From assembly GCF_900176515.1 (NCBI RefSeq), contig NZ_FWXV01000011.1, positions 186,001 through 250,000 on the forward strand: 64,000 nucleotides of DNA, written 5' to 3'. Source of the stretch: Kibdelosporangium aridum. GTDB lineage: Bacteria; Actinomycetota; Actinomycetes; Mycobacteriales; Pseudonocardiaceae. Positions within the stretch are counted from its first letter, which is position 1; each line of letters starts with the position of its first letter. A program made the position numbers and the translations under genes. Positions 7,806 to 16,031 of the stretch are shown here, piece by piece. The notes under the pieces are model-generated. The model did not search any database and was not told the origin of the DNA. It saw only the letters and a list, made by a program, of their open reading frames with translations.

Positions 7806-8893
7806 CGCCGAGCGGCGCCGAACTCGCTCTGCCCGGTCCGCTCCAGCTCCACGGCCTCGTACAGGGCCTTGATGTTGGCGCTGCCGAAGGTGCCGGCCCC
7901 CTGCCTCTCGATGACCTCGAAGAAGATGGTGTGGCGCGGATGAGTGGAGGCGGTGAAGATCTGGAACAGCTGGCCGCCGTGGTCCTCATCGGCGAGTACG
8001 TTCGTCGCCCGCAGGTCGTCCAGCGAATGCGTCTGCAGCTTGATCCGCTCACCGAGCATGTCGTAGTAGGTCCCCGGCGTCTTCAGGAACTCCACCCCGC
8101 GCTGGGACAGCGCCTTGACCGCGCCGACCGCGTCGTTGCTGCTGAAGGCGACGTGCTGAACGCCCGCCCCTTGGTGATCCTTGAGGAACTCGTCGATCTG
8201 GCCGGGGTCGGCGTTCTTGTCCGGCTCGATCAGAGTGAGGGTGACCGCTGCCGACGCACTCTGCACGACGGTGGAGTTCATCGCCTGAGCACCGACCACG
8301 ATGTGCTCCTCGAAGATCTGCCGGAACCCCAGTGCCCGCTCGTAGTACTCCACCGTGGGACCTAGGTCACCCGCGGGCAGGCAGATCGCGAAGTGGTCGA
8401 TCCCCAGCAGGTCCACATCTCCCCTGCCGTGGTGGGTGACATCCAGCGAGCCGGTGAAGCCAGGAGGCAGCGCGGGCGTTGCACCGTCGCGCTGGATCAG
8501 GGTGTGCACGACATCGCCGAAACCGCCGATGGTGGCCGTGACGACCTCTGCGTCCGTGTGCCGCCGCGGCGCGCGGACAGCTTCTGCCCCTGCTCGCACC
8601 GCGGCCTGGTAAACGGCGGCGACGTCCGAAGTGGCCAGCGCGATGTCAGCGACACCGTCGCCGTGCGTCTGGAGGTAGGCCGCCGCGGGATGACGATCCG
8701 ACGTGGGTTCGGTGAGAACCAGCGTCACCTGCCCCTGCCGCAGCGCGATGCTCCGGTGGTCCGCCGACCGGCTCGTACCGGCCACGGCGAACGCGTACTT
8801 GTCCACCCAGCTGAACGCAGCCACCTCGAGATTTTCCACATACATTTCCACATAGTCGATCTCGAAATTCTGCACAGACGATCCCGCAGTCAA
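7802..8893 (-). CDS. hmaS: HmaS, 4-hydroxymandelate synthase
   Basis: A non-heme Fe(II) dioxygenase of the HPPD fold (363 residues). It turns 4-hydroxyphenylpyruvate, made by the prephenate dehydrogenase at 58.5 kb, into L-4-hydroxymandelate. Iron ligands can be placed at His in THGDGVADIAL (near residue 96), His in LLGIDHFAICLPAG (near 167) and Glu in TIFFEVIERQGAGTFG (near 335). The start is TTG at 8893, chosen because GGAGG stands 6 nt upstream and no better ATG exists. The stop overlaps hmo. The gap 8894-9082 upstream holds its probable promoter. Confidence 0.96.
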   Translation of the reverse strand: MTAGSSVQNFEIDYVEMYVENLEVAAFSWVDKYAFAVAGTSRSADHRSIALRQGQVTLVLTEPTSDRHPAAAYLQTHGDGVADIALATSDVAAVYQAAVRAGAEAVRAPRRHTDAEVVTATIGGFGDVVHTLIQRDGATPALPPGFTGSLDVTHHGRGDVDLLGIDHFAICLPAGDLGPTVEYYERALGFRQIFEEHIVVGAQAMNSTVVQSASAAVTLTLIEPDKNADPGQIDEFLKDHQGAGVQHVAFSSNDAVGAVKALSQRGVEFLKTPGTYYDMLGERIKLQTHSLDDLRATNVLADEDHGGQLFQIFTASTHPRHTIFFEVIERQGAGTFGSANIKALYEAVELERTGQSEFGAARR

Positions 8894-8958
8894 GGTTGTC
8901 CTCCGTGAAATATAGAAGTGCTACTCGTTCACAGGATGGCTTCAAGCAAAATGCACAT

Positions 8959-8974
8959 CAATGGTTGTCCATTG
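8959..8974. repeat. Short inverted repeat upstream of hmaS
   Basis: CAATGG-TTGT-CCATTG forms a 6-bp palindrome with a 4-nt spacer, about 70 nt upstream of the hmaS start, in the 189-bp gap after oxyD. It includes GTCCA, the half-site seen before several genes of this cluster. It may be an operator or chance. Confidence 0.3.
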
Positions 8975-9082
8975 ACACCTCACCGGGTCACGACAACCTC
9001 AAAGCAAAAAGGTTTCTATGCCGAATTGACCGAGCGCCAGGACTCGGCCGATTCGCATTGACGTCTGTCAGCGCGCCCCCAG

Positions 9083-10282
9083 TCAACGCCCCGTGAACCG
9101 CACCGGAAGCTCCCGATAGCCCTGCACGACGATCGCCCGCAACCAGGTCGGCTCGTCCAACAGCTCCACTTGCGACACTCGCTCGGCGAGAACCCGCAGC
9201 ACGACAGAGAGCTCGATCCGGGCGAGCGCCGACCCGAGGCAGTGGTGCATCCCATGGCCGAACGTGATGTGCCGGTTGGGCTTTCGCCCGGGGCGGAACG
9301 TGTCGGGATCGTCGAACTCGGCGGGATCCCTGTTCGCGGCCGGCAACCAGGCGACCACCGGTGTGCCGGACGGCAGCTCGCGGCCGTTGATCGTGACATC
9401 GTCGGTCGTCACCCGGAGCACGTGCATCGCGGGCGAGGTCCAGCGCAGCACCTCCTCCACGACGGTGTCGACGTCCGCACTCCCGTCCTGCAGCCCGGTC
9501 AGCAGGCCGGGCACCGTGGCGAGCGCGTGCACCGCACCGGTGATCGCGTGCCGTGTGGTCTCGTTGCCGCCGATCAACACGTTGTCGCAGTTGAGCAACA
9601 CGTCGTCGATCGTGAGCGCGTCATCGGTCACCAGCGTGCTGACGAGGTCGTCGGTGGGGCGCTCGCGGCGCGCGGTGATCAACTCGTCGAAATAGACAAG
9701 GATCTCGGTGTGCGCCTGACGTGGCGTCATCCCGTCGAACAATTCGTCCTCGCCGCCGAACGCGTGGTTGGTCAGCTCGATGAGCATGTCCTCGTCCTCG
9801 CTGGGCACACCGAGGATCTCGCAGACGACAGCGGCCGGAATACGCGGGCCGATCGCCGCAGCCACGTCACAGACCCCACCGTCGAGCACTTCGTCGAGGA
9901 CGCCGCTGACCTCGGTCCGCACCCGATCAGCCAGTTTGTGCGCGGCCGCCCTGGAGAGCAACGGCCCGATCAGCTTGCGCAACTTGCGGTGCTGCTCCTG
10001 TTCGGACACCACCATCATCCGGCCGCCCGACTGATCCGGGTGGTCCCGGTCGAAGCCGATCATCATCCCGTACTCGGAGGTCAACGACGCGGACGGCGCG
10101 AGGACCGCGGCGCACGCCCGGTGCGAGAACACCGACCAGAAGCCGGTCGGTGAACTGCCCGGCTCACTCCACACCATCGCGTCTTGCGCCGCGAGCTCGC
10201 GCCAGCGGGCGTGCCGGTCCAAGGTCGTGTACAGATCGGGGTTGCCGAGATCAACCGCATCGACGGCTTTCGTCGTCCGCAT
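9083..10282 (-). CDS. oxyD: OxyD, P450 beta-hydroxylase acting on PCP-bound tyrosine
   Basis: A cytochrome P450 of 399 residues. In vancomycin-type clusters OxyD hydroxylates the beta-carbon of tyrosine tethered to the BpsD carrier domain. The I-helix oxygen-binding segment is IGGNETTRHA near residue 243 (Glu-Thr-Thr), ExxR is VVEEVLRW near 280, and the heme loop is FGHGMHHCLGSAL near 345 with the ligand Cys. It follows the bpsD-like gene by 15 nt, so bhp-bpsD-oxyD form one operon. It is more distant from OxyA/B/C/E than these are from each other, matching the different substrate. Teicoplanin and A40926 clusters use a non-P450 hydroxylase instead. Confidence 0.95.
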   Translation of the reverse strand: MRTTKAVDAVDLGNPDLYTTLDRHARWRELAAQDAMVWSEPGSSPTGFWSVFSHRACAAVLAPSASLTSEYGMMIGFDRDHPDQSGGRMMVVSEQEQHRKLRKLIGPLLSRAAAHKLADRVRTEVSGVLDEVLDGGVCDVAAAIGPRIPAAVVCEILGVPSEDEDMLIELTNHAFGGEDELFDGMTPRQAHTEILVYFDELITARRERPTDDLVSTLVTDDALTIDDVLLNCDNVLIGGNETTRHAITGAVHALATVPGLLTGLQDGSADVDTVVEEVLRWTSPAMHVLRVTTDDVTINGRELPSGTPVVAWLPAANRDPAEFDDPDTFRPGRKPNRHITFGHGMHHCLGSALARIELSVVLRVLAERVSQVELLDEPTWLRAIVVQGYRELPVRFTGR

Positions 10283-10297
10283 GAATGCCTCTCCAGG

Positions 10298-12034
10298 TCA
10301 CGTCGATGCGCCGTCGAGCACCTTGGCCAGTTGTGCCACGGACGGCGCGTTGAAGAAGGCCTGCACCCTCAGCCGGACTTTCAGGCTGGACCGGATCCGG
10401 GCCACCAGACGAGTCGCCAGCAGCGAATGGCCGCCGACGTCGAAGAAGCTGTCGTCAACGCCGACGCTGCGGACACCGAGCACTTCAGCGAACAACTCGG
10501 CCAGGTGGATCTCCGTGGGTGTGCTCGGCGCCCGCCCCGAGGTCACGCGTTCGGCGCCATCGGGATCGGGCAGGGCGGTCCGGTCGACCTTGCCGTTCGG
10601 CGACGTCGGCAGCCGCGGCAAGCCCACGACCACGTCGGGCACCAAGTAACCGGGCAGCTGCTTTCGCAACTGTGGCAAGAGGTCTTCGGCAGCCACCCGC
10701 ACACCCGCGGTGCCGACCACGTAAGCGACAAGCCTGTTGTCGTGCTCGGTCACCACGGCCTGGGCCACCCCGTCCACCGCGAGCAGCGCGGACTCGACCT
10801 CGCCTGGCTCGATCCGGTGACCACGAACCTTCAGCTGATCGTCGACGCGGCCGACGAAGACGAGCTGGCCGTCCGACCCTGCCCACACCCGGTCGCCGGT
10901 GCGGTACATGCGCTCACCCGGGCCACCGAAGGGATTCGGCAGGAACCGCTCCGCGGTCGCGGCCGGCCTGCGCAGGTAACCGCGGGCAAGGCCAGGGCCG
11001 GTCATGTACAGCTCGCCCACGTCCCCGTCTGGGACAGGCTGCAGCCGGTCGTCCAGGACGTAAGTGCTGACACCGGTGATCGGCCTGCCGATCGGTGGCG
11101 TGCCTTCGCCGGTCAGCGGGTCGCTCGCGGTCACCGCGACCGTGGCCTCGGTCGGGCCGTACGCGTTGATCATGACACGGTCCCGTGCCCAGCTTTTCGC
11201 GACCGGAGCCGGGCACGCCTCGCCCGCGACCAGGAGGGTCAGTCCCGGGGGCAGGCCGCCGCCCTCCTCAAGCGGTGCCAGCGCGGACGGCGGCAACGTG
11301 ATGTGGGTGATGCGCTGGTCGCGCACCAGCCGGGCGAGCGGCTCGCCGGGGATCAGGTCCGGCGCGGGAGCGAGCACCAGGCAGCCACCGGCCAGCCAGA
11401 TCGGCCAGAACTCGGCGACGGCGGCGTCGAAGCTGGGTGACGCGAAAGCCAGCAACCTGCTGTCCGGCAACAGGTTCTGGCGGCGTACGTAGTCGTCGGC
11501 CAGGTTCGGGATGCCTCGATGCGTGACCAGCACGCCTTTCGGCTGCCCGGTCGAGCCCGATGTGTAGATGACGTACGCGGGGTGATCGGCAAGCAACGGG
11601 CTGAGCCGGTCCTGGTCGGTCAGGTTCGGCTCGGACCGGCCTGGCTGCCGTTCCACAGTCATCACAACGGAAGCACCGGCCACGTCCTGCCCCGGCAGAG
11701 CCAGCAGGCAGTGCGCTGACGTGTCGTCCAGCATGTGCCGCTTGCGATCCTCCGGATAGTCCGGATCGACGGGCACATACGCGGCACCTGCCTTGTGCAC
11801 GGCCAGGATCGCGATGACGAACTCGATCGACCGCGGCATCGCCAGTGCGACAAGCTTTTCCGGACCGACCCCGTGCGCGACGAGCCGGCGCGCGAGGAGA
11901 TTGGCCTCCCCGTTCAGCTCGGCGTAGGTCAGTGTGGTGGTACCCATCGCCACTGCCGGTCGGTCCGGCACCGCGGCGGCGGTTGCCTCGAACAGTGCAG
12001 GCGCCGTGGATGGCGGCTGTAACGCGCCGGTCAT
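10298..12034 (-). CDS. bpsD: BpsD-like A-PCP didomain, loads tyrosine for beta-hydroxylation
   Basis: A stand-alone NRPS didomain of 578 residues. An adenylation domain (about residues 10-490) has VIYTSGSTGQPKGVLVTH, AYGPTEATVAVT, YRTGDRVW and SPNGKVDRTALPDPD. A carrier domain (about 500-575) bears the phosphopantetheine serine in DVGGHSLLATR. The specificity residues read about D-A-A-T-L-A-A-V-A-K, close to tyrosine codes. It activates Tyr and presents it to OxyD; Bhp then releases free beta-hydroxytyrosine. The ATG at 12034 overlaps the bhp stop (ATGA); a longer frame to 12133 is not needed. Confidence 0.94.
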   Translation of the reverse strand: MTGALQPPSTAPALFEATAAAVPDRPAVAMGTTTLTYAELNGEANLLARRLVAHGVGPEKLVALAMPRSIEFVIAILAVHKAGAAYVPVDPDYPEDRKRHMLDDTSAHCLLALPGQDVAGASVVMTVERQPGRSEPNLTDQDRLSPLLADHPAYVIYTSGSTGQPKGVLVTHRGIPNLADDYVRRQNLLPDSRLLAFASPSFDAAVAEFWPIWLAGGCLVLAPAPDLIPGEPLARLVRDQRITHITLPPSALAPLEEGGGLPPGLTLLVAGEACPAPVAKSWARDRVMINAYGPTEATVAVTASDPLTGEGTPPIGRPITGVSTYVLDDRLQPVPDGDVGELYMTGPGLARGYLRRPAATAERFLPNPFGGPGERMYRTGDRVWAGSDGQLVFVGRVDDQLKVRGHRIEPGEVESALLAVDGVAQAVVTEHDNRLVAYVVGTAGVRVAAEDLLPQLRKQLPGYLVPDVVVGLPRLPTSPNGKVDRTALPDPDGAERVTSGRAPSTPTEIHLAELFAEVLGVRSVGVDDSFFDVGGHSLLATRLVARIRSSLKVRLRVQAFFNAPSVAQLAKVLDGAST

Positions 12035-12861
12035 GCGGTCTCCTCCAGTCGCGCGGCGGACTCGGCGCGGAGAAACCGGATCAGCTCCCGGTTCACCGCT
12101 TCCGGGTTCTCCAAGTAGCCGAAGTGCCCGCAACCGGGGATGGTGCGGTGTGTGGCACCGGGAATCGCGGCGGCCAGCTCCCGTCCGGCCGACGGCGGCG
12201 CCACGAGATCGTGCTCGAACGAGACGACGTGGCAGGGCACCTTGATCCCACGGTAGGCCTCAATGCGGTCGGGCAACGCGCTCAGCCGCAGCTGCGCCCG
12301 GACACCCGGTCCCCGGCCGTCCGACGCCTCGAACAGGTCGAGCCAGTCCGCGGTGAGGTCGTCGTCAGCGAGCGTTGCGGGTCCGAGGTTGTGCATGGCG
12401 CGGACGGCGGCAAGGTACCCCGATGGCAGCTCGGTGCCCAGTTCGATCAGCTTCGCCTCGCCCTCCGCGAGCACCCGCTGGACCAGGCTGCTCCTGCCGC
12501 ACGCCGCCATCAGCACGACCGCGTCCAGCAGTTCCGGACGGGCCAGTGCCAGCTCCTGGGCGATGTACGAGCCCATCGACGTGCCGACCACGCGGCACGG
12601 CGCCACGCCGAGGTGCTCGATCAAGGCGGCCACGTCCGCGACGAGGTCGTCGATGGTGAACCCGTCCGCGCCTTCGTCGCTTGGCGGAATGCCACGGTTG
12701 TCCATGGTGATCACGCGGAATCCGGCGGCGCGCAGCGCGGGCACCTGGTGCAGGTCCCACACCGAGCTCGGCGCCCCGGTGCCGGTCAGCAACAGGACAG
12801 GAGGACCCTCGCCATGGTCGTGGTACGACAACCGGATCCCGGTCTCAGTTGTCATCAGCAT
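12031..12861 (-). CDS. bhp: Bhp, alpha/beta-hydrolase releasing beta-hydroxytyrosine
   Basis: A 276-residue alpha/beta-hydrolase, formerly called perhydrolase in GPA clusters. It acts as a thioesterase freeing beta-hydroxytyrosine from the BpsD carrier. The catalytic triad is visible: Ser in VGTSMGSYIAQ (near residue 95), Asp in FEHDLVAPP (near 220) and His in GCGHFGYLENPE (near 248). The oxyanion-side motif LLLTGTGAPSSVWD lies near residue 25. I start it at the ATG at 12861 after GGGGGAGG and 6 nt; the open frame continues to 12888. It heads the bhp-bpsD-oxyD operon, diverging from hpgT. Confidence 0.93.
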   Translation of the reverse strand: MLMTTETGIRLSYHDHGEGPPVLLLTGTGAPSSVWDLHQVPALRAAGFRVITMDNRGIPPSDEGADGFTIDDLVADVAALIEHLGVAPCRVVGTSMGSYIAQELALARPELLDAVVLMAACGRSSLVQRVLAEGEAKLIELGTELPSGYLAAVRAMHNLGPATLADDDLTADWLDLFEASDGRGPGVRAQLRLSALPDRIEAYRGIKVPCHVVSFEHDLVAPPSAGRELAAAIPGATHRTIPGCGHFGYLENPEAVNRELIRFLRAESAARLEETA

Positions 12862-13093
12862 GCAGGTCCTCCCCCGCCCACCGCACATGCACGGGCGCGC
12901 AGCGACGAGTTCTTGTTTCCCCTCAACGGTTGTGCCCTTCCCCAGGTGCTGTGGCGCACTCGTCCGACCGTACCGGCAGAGATCGAGTGTCTGGCGGAAT
13001 TGACGATGGACATTCGACTACCACTCGTTCCCCGGTGAGTACTGGAGTGGAAATCAGCGAGAATCGCCGTCAGATCGCGTCCACTGCCGTTGC

Positions 13094-13129
13094 TTGACAC
13101 CTCGACTGCGTACGGAAATCCTAGTATTC
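13094..13129 (+). promoter_or_regulatory. Candidate leaderless promoter of hpgT
   Basis: TTGACA (13094-13099) is followed after 17 nt by AATCCT (13117-13122), and 7 nt later by the ATG at 13130. This is the geometry of a vegetative -35/-10 pair whose transcript would begin at the start codon. It explains why no ribosome-binding site precedes hpgT. The same TTG could be read as an alternative start codon, but it has no Shine-Dalgarno either. The rest of the divergent gap (12862-13093) shows nothing else clear. Confidence 0.35.
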
Positions 13130-14413
13130 ATGGATTCATACGGTCTGTCCACCCAGCTGAGCATGGAAACGCTACACGGATCGCTCACCGATCCGGCCAT
13201 CTCGTCGATGAACCTTCTGAACGAGTTGATCGACGAATATCCGGTAGCCATTTCCATGGCAGCTGGCCGGCCGTATGAGGAGTTTTTCGACGTCCGTCTC
13301 ATTCATGAGTACATCGACGCTTACTGCGAGCATCTGCGGCGCGATCGGAAACTGGACGAGGCAGTGGTCACCCGCACGCTCTTTCAATACGGCACCACAA
13401 AAGGCGTCATCGCCGATCTCATCGCCCGCAACCTCGCCGAGGACGAGAACATCGACGCCTCCCCTGAGTCCGTGGTCGTCACCGTGGGCGCTCAGGAGGC
13501 CATGTTCCTGATCCTGCGCACGCTGCGCGCGAACGAACATGACGTGCTGCTCGCCCCCGCCCCCACCTACGTCGGCCTGACCGGAGCGGCGCTGCTCACC
13601 GACACGCCCGTCTGGCCGGTCCGGTCGACCGGGAACGGCATCGACCCGGAAGACCTTGTCCTGCAGTTGAAACGCGCCGACGAACAGGGCAAGCGGGTCC
13701 GGGCCTGCTACGTGACACCCAACTTCGCCAACCCCACCGGCACCAGCATGGACCTGCCCGCCCGCCACCGCCTGCTCGAGGTCGCCGAGGCCAACGGCAT
13801 CCTGCTGCTGGAGGACAACGCGTACGGGCTCTTCGGATCCGAACGCCTCCCGTCGCTGAAATCCCTCGACCGGTCGGGAAACGTGGTCTACATCGGCTCC
13901 TTCGCCAAGACCGGCATGCCCGGCGCCCGAGTCGGCTACGTGGTGGCGGACCAGCAGGTGGCCGGGGGCGGCCTGCTCGCCGACCAGCTCTCCAAACTCA
14001 AGGGCATGCTCACGGTGAACACCTCCCCCATCGCACAGGCGGTGATCGCCGGGAAGCTCCTGCTCAACGACTTCAGCCTGACCAAGGCCAATGCCCGCGA
14101 GATTGCCATCTACCAGCGCAACCTCCACCTCACGCTGGGCGAACTGTCCCGCAGGCTCGGTACCTGCCCCGGAGTCAGCTGGAACACACCGACGGGCGGC
14201 TTCTTCGTCACCGTCACCGTGCCCTTCACCGTCGACGACGAACTGCTGGCACACGCTGCTCGCGACCATGGCGTGTTGTTCACCCCGATGCATCACTTCT
14301 ACGGCGGCAAGGACGGGTTCAGCCAACTCCGGCTGTCGATCAGCCTGCTCACGCCGGAATTGATCGAAGAGGGCGTCTCCCGGCTCGCCGCACTCATCAC
14401 CGCACGCCTCTGA
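13130..14413 (+). CDS. hpgT: HpgT, Hpg/Dpg aminotransferase (PLP)
   Basis: A fold-type I PLP aminotransferase of 427 residues. It makes both non-proteinogenic residues of the peptide by converting 4-hydroxy- and 3,5-dihydroxyphenylglyoxylate to Hpg and Dpg, usually with tyrosine as amino donor. It starts MDSYGLSTQLSMETL. Key parts are VTVGAQEAMFLILRTL near residue 120, YVTPNFANPTGTSMD near 200 (PLP-contacting Asn/Pro), LLEDNAYGLF near 230 and the Schiff-base lysine in IGSFAKTGMPGARVGYV near 262. It is the only gene on the plus strand. It converges with the methyltransferase gene, and the 180-bp gap after it shows no clear terminator. A TTG at 13094 is an alternative start. Confidence 0.95.
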   Translation: MDSYGLSTQLSMETLHGSLTDPAISSMNLLNELIDEYPVAISMAAGRPYEEFFDVRLIHEYIDAYCEHLRRDRKLDEAVVTRTLFQYGTTKGVIADLIARNLAEDENIDASPESVVVTVGAQEAMFLILRTLRANEHDVLLAPAPTYVGLTGAALLTDTPVWPVRSTGNGIDPEDLVLQLKRADEQGKRVRACYVTPNFANPTGTSMDLPARHRLLEVAEANGILLLEDNAYGLFGSERLPSLKSLDRSGNVVYIGSFAKTGMPGARVGYVVADQQVAGGGLLADQLSKLKGMLTVNTSPIAQAVIAGKLLLNDFSLTKANAREIAIYQRNLHLTLGELSRRLGTCPGVSWNTPTGGFFVTVTVPFTVDDELLAHAARDHGVLFTPMHHFYGGKDGFSQLRLSISLLTPELIEEGVSRLAALITARL

Positions 14414-14593
14414 AGACGGGCTTGCGCGTCGATCTGCGCCGATCCGGGTCGTGGACAGCGGCGGGGCGAGCAGCGGGCGATGGTCAGCCCGTCAAGCAAC
14501 CTGCTCGCGCCCGGCCGTGGTCTGCCTGCGCGAAAGTCCCGCACCACTCATCTGCTCATCCGCGCCGTACGGCTTCGGCGTGAGCGTGGCGGG

Positions 14594-15418
14594 TCACGAC
14601 GAGGAGTCGCTCCTCGGTGTCGCCTCCAGCAACAACATTTCCTTGAAAGCGGGCAGAGTCCGCGTGATCACGTCGAAGCCGGCCTCTTCCAGTTCCGCCA
14701 CCATCTGATCCACTTTGAGAATCCTGATGCGGCTCGTGCAGACGACAAACGGGTCAGCCGTTTCATCGGCAGGGTAGATGGTGACCTCGCGGATCTTCTC
14801 CGCAGGGAACGCTTTGACATGCATCTTGTACAGCCGGCCGCTCTTGCCTGGGAACTGTTGATGGCGCTCGAGTGACTCCGACTTGACGGCGTCCGACTGG
14901 GCAAGGCTGAGCAAGAATCGCCCGCCCGGCGCGAGATGCTCACGAACCGACGCGTACAGGCCGGGCCGGTCGGCCTCGTCAAGAAGATCGATGGTGCCCG
15001 GGCTGACGAGCACCGTTCCAAAGCGCTTGGCCAACGCGAAGGCGGTCATGTCTGCCTGGACCACGGTGCACCGGTCCCGGACGTCCGCAGGGGCGTCCGC
15101 CAACCGTCCACGGAGGGTGTCGAGCATCGCGGCCGACAGTTCAAGGGCGGTTACCTCGAAGCCGAGATTGAGCAGAGGAAATGTCAGCCGGCCCGTTCCA
15201 GCCGCGAGCTCAAGCACCGGTCCGGAGGCCGGGCGAATGTGGGCGGCGAACTCCCGCGCTTCCGGGGTGCCATCCTCTTCTTCGCGCATCAAATCCTGGT
15301 AAGTGCCCGCGGCGTCCTCGTCATAGAAGTCGCACAGAACGCCTCTCTCGCCTACCGAGGCCAGCAGGACATCCGCGTGGACGGTCCGCACGGATCCGCG
15401 CTCTATTTGATTGCTCAT
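14594..15418 (-). CDS. mtfA: MtfA-like SAM-dependent N-methyltransferase
   Basis: A class I SAM methyltransferase of 274 residues. Its N-terminus MSNQIERGSVRTVHADVLL and GERGVLCDFYDED closely resemble MtfA of the chloroeremomycin cluster, which methylates the N-terminal amine of the heptapeptide. The SAM motif I is VLELAAGTGRLTFPLL near residue 70; an acidic motif II follows in ALELS, and VQADMTAF lies near 120. The likely substrate is the amine of residue 1 (Hpg here); A40926 is also N-methylated there. It is transcribed alone or after the thioesterase (101-nt gap, nothing clear in it). The C-terminus is Ser-rich and Lys-poor, with no membrane segment. Confidence 0.88.
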   Translation of the reverse strand: MSNQIERGSVRTVHADVLLASVGERGVLCDFYDEDAAGTYQDLMREEEDGTPEAREFAAHIRPASGPVLELAAGTGRLTFPLLNLGFEVTALELSAAMLDTLRGRLADAPADVRDRCTVVQADMTAFALAKRFGTVLVSPGTIDLLDEADRPGLYASVREHLAPGGRFLLSLAQSDAVKSESLERHQQFPGKSGRLYKMHVKAFPAEKIREVTIYPADETADPFVVCTSRIRILKVDQMVAELEEAGFDVITRTLPAFKEMLLLEATPRSDSSS

Positions 15419-15519
15419 AAGGCCAAACTACTGGCAGAAATCCATCTCCGACATGATCGAAGGATTGACGATGCTGGGGCGTGAGCGACACTGGAATACC
15501 GCAGGAAGCTGAATGCGCA

Positions 15520-15993
15520 TCACGGCATGTAGCGCTCGAGGAAAGCGCGCTCGAGGACAGTGAAGCGACGCGGCCTCGCGGTATCCGGGTTGACCGCCGC
15601 GATCGTCGAGCGGGCCTCGAGGAACACACCCTCGTCCGAGCAGATCTCCGCGGCCATCTCGCAACTGGCCCCGTTGATCTTGGTCACCCACGACTCGATG
15701 CGCACCGGGCCGTGCCGGAACTTGAGCGGTTTGCGGTAGCCGACCTCATGCCGGACGATCACGACCCCCACCGAGGGCAGCCCGTTGCGGTCCTCCTGCA
15801 GTACGCCCGCGTAGTCGAGGTAGAGGGCGATCCGGGCGTCCTCGAGGTACTCAAGGAAGCGGGCGTTGTTGACGTGGCCGTGGGCGTCGATGTCGGCGAA
15901 GCGGATCTGGCGGTGGTAGATGTGCCGCTTGGCAGCGTCGTGCACCTCGATCGGCCGCGCAGGGGCCGTGAGCTGGGTGACGACCTCGGTCAT
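15520..15993 (-). CDS. Hotdog-fold acyl-CoA thioesterase (4HBT family)
   Basis: A 157-residue hotdog thioesterase. The family signature RFADIDAHGHVNNARFLEYL lies near residues 31-50, with Asp/His/Asn in the position of the 4-hydroxybenzoyl-CoA thioesterase active site. The ATG at 15993 follows GAGGGG. Similar small thioesterases sit beside dpgABCD in some type IV clusters, where release of a CoA-bound Dpg intermediate is assumed. Here it is far from dpg and next to the mannosyltransferase and deacetylase, so supply or clearing of acyl-CoA for the lipid side chain is equally possible. The substrate is unproven. Confidence 0.85.
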   Translation of the reverse strand: MTEVVTQLTAPARPIEVHDAAKRHIYHRQIRFADIDAHGHVNNARFLEYLEDARIALYLDYAGVLQEDRNGLPSVGVVIVRHEVGYRKPLKFRHGPVRIESWVTKINGASCEMAAEICSDEGVFLEARSTIAAVNPDTARPRRFTVLERAFLERYMP

Positions 15994-16031
15994 TCGATCC
16001 CCTCATCCTCATTGTCTTCACCGGGCTCACC

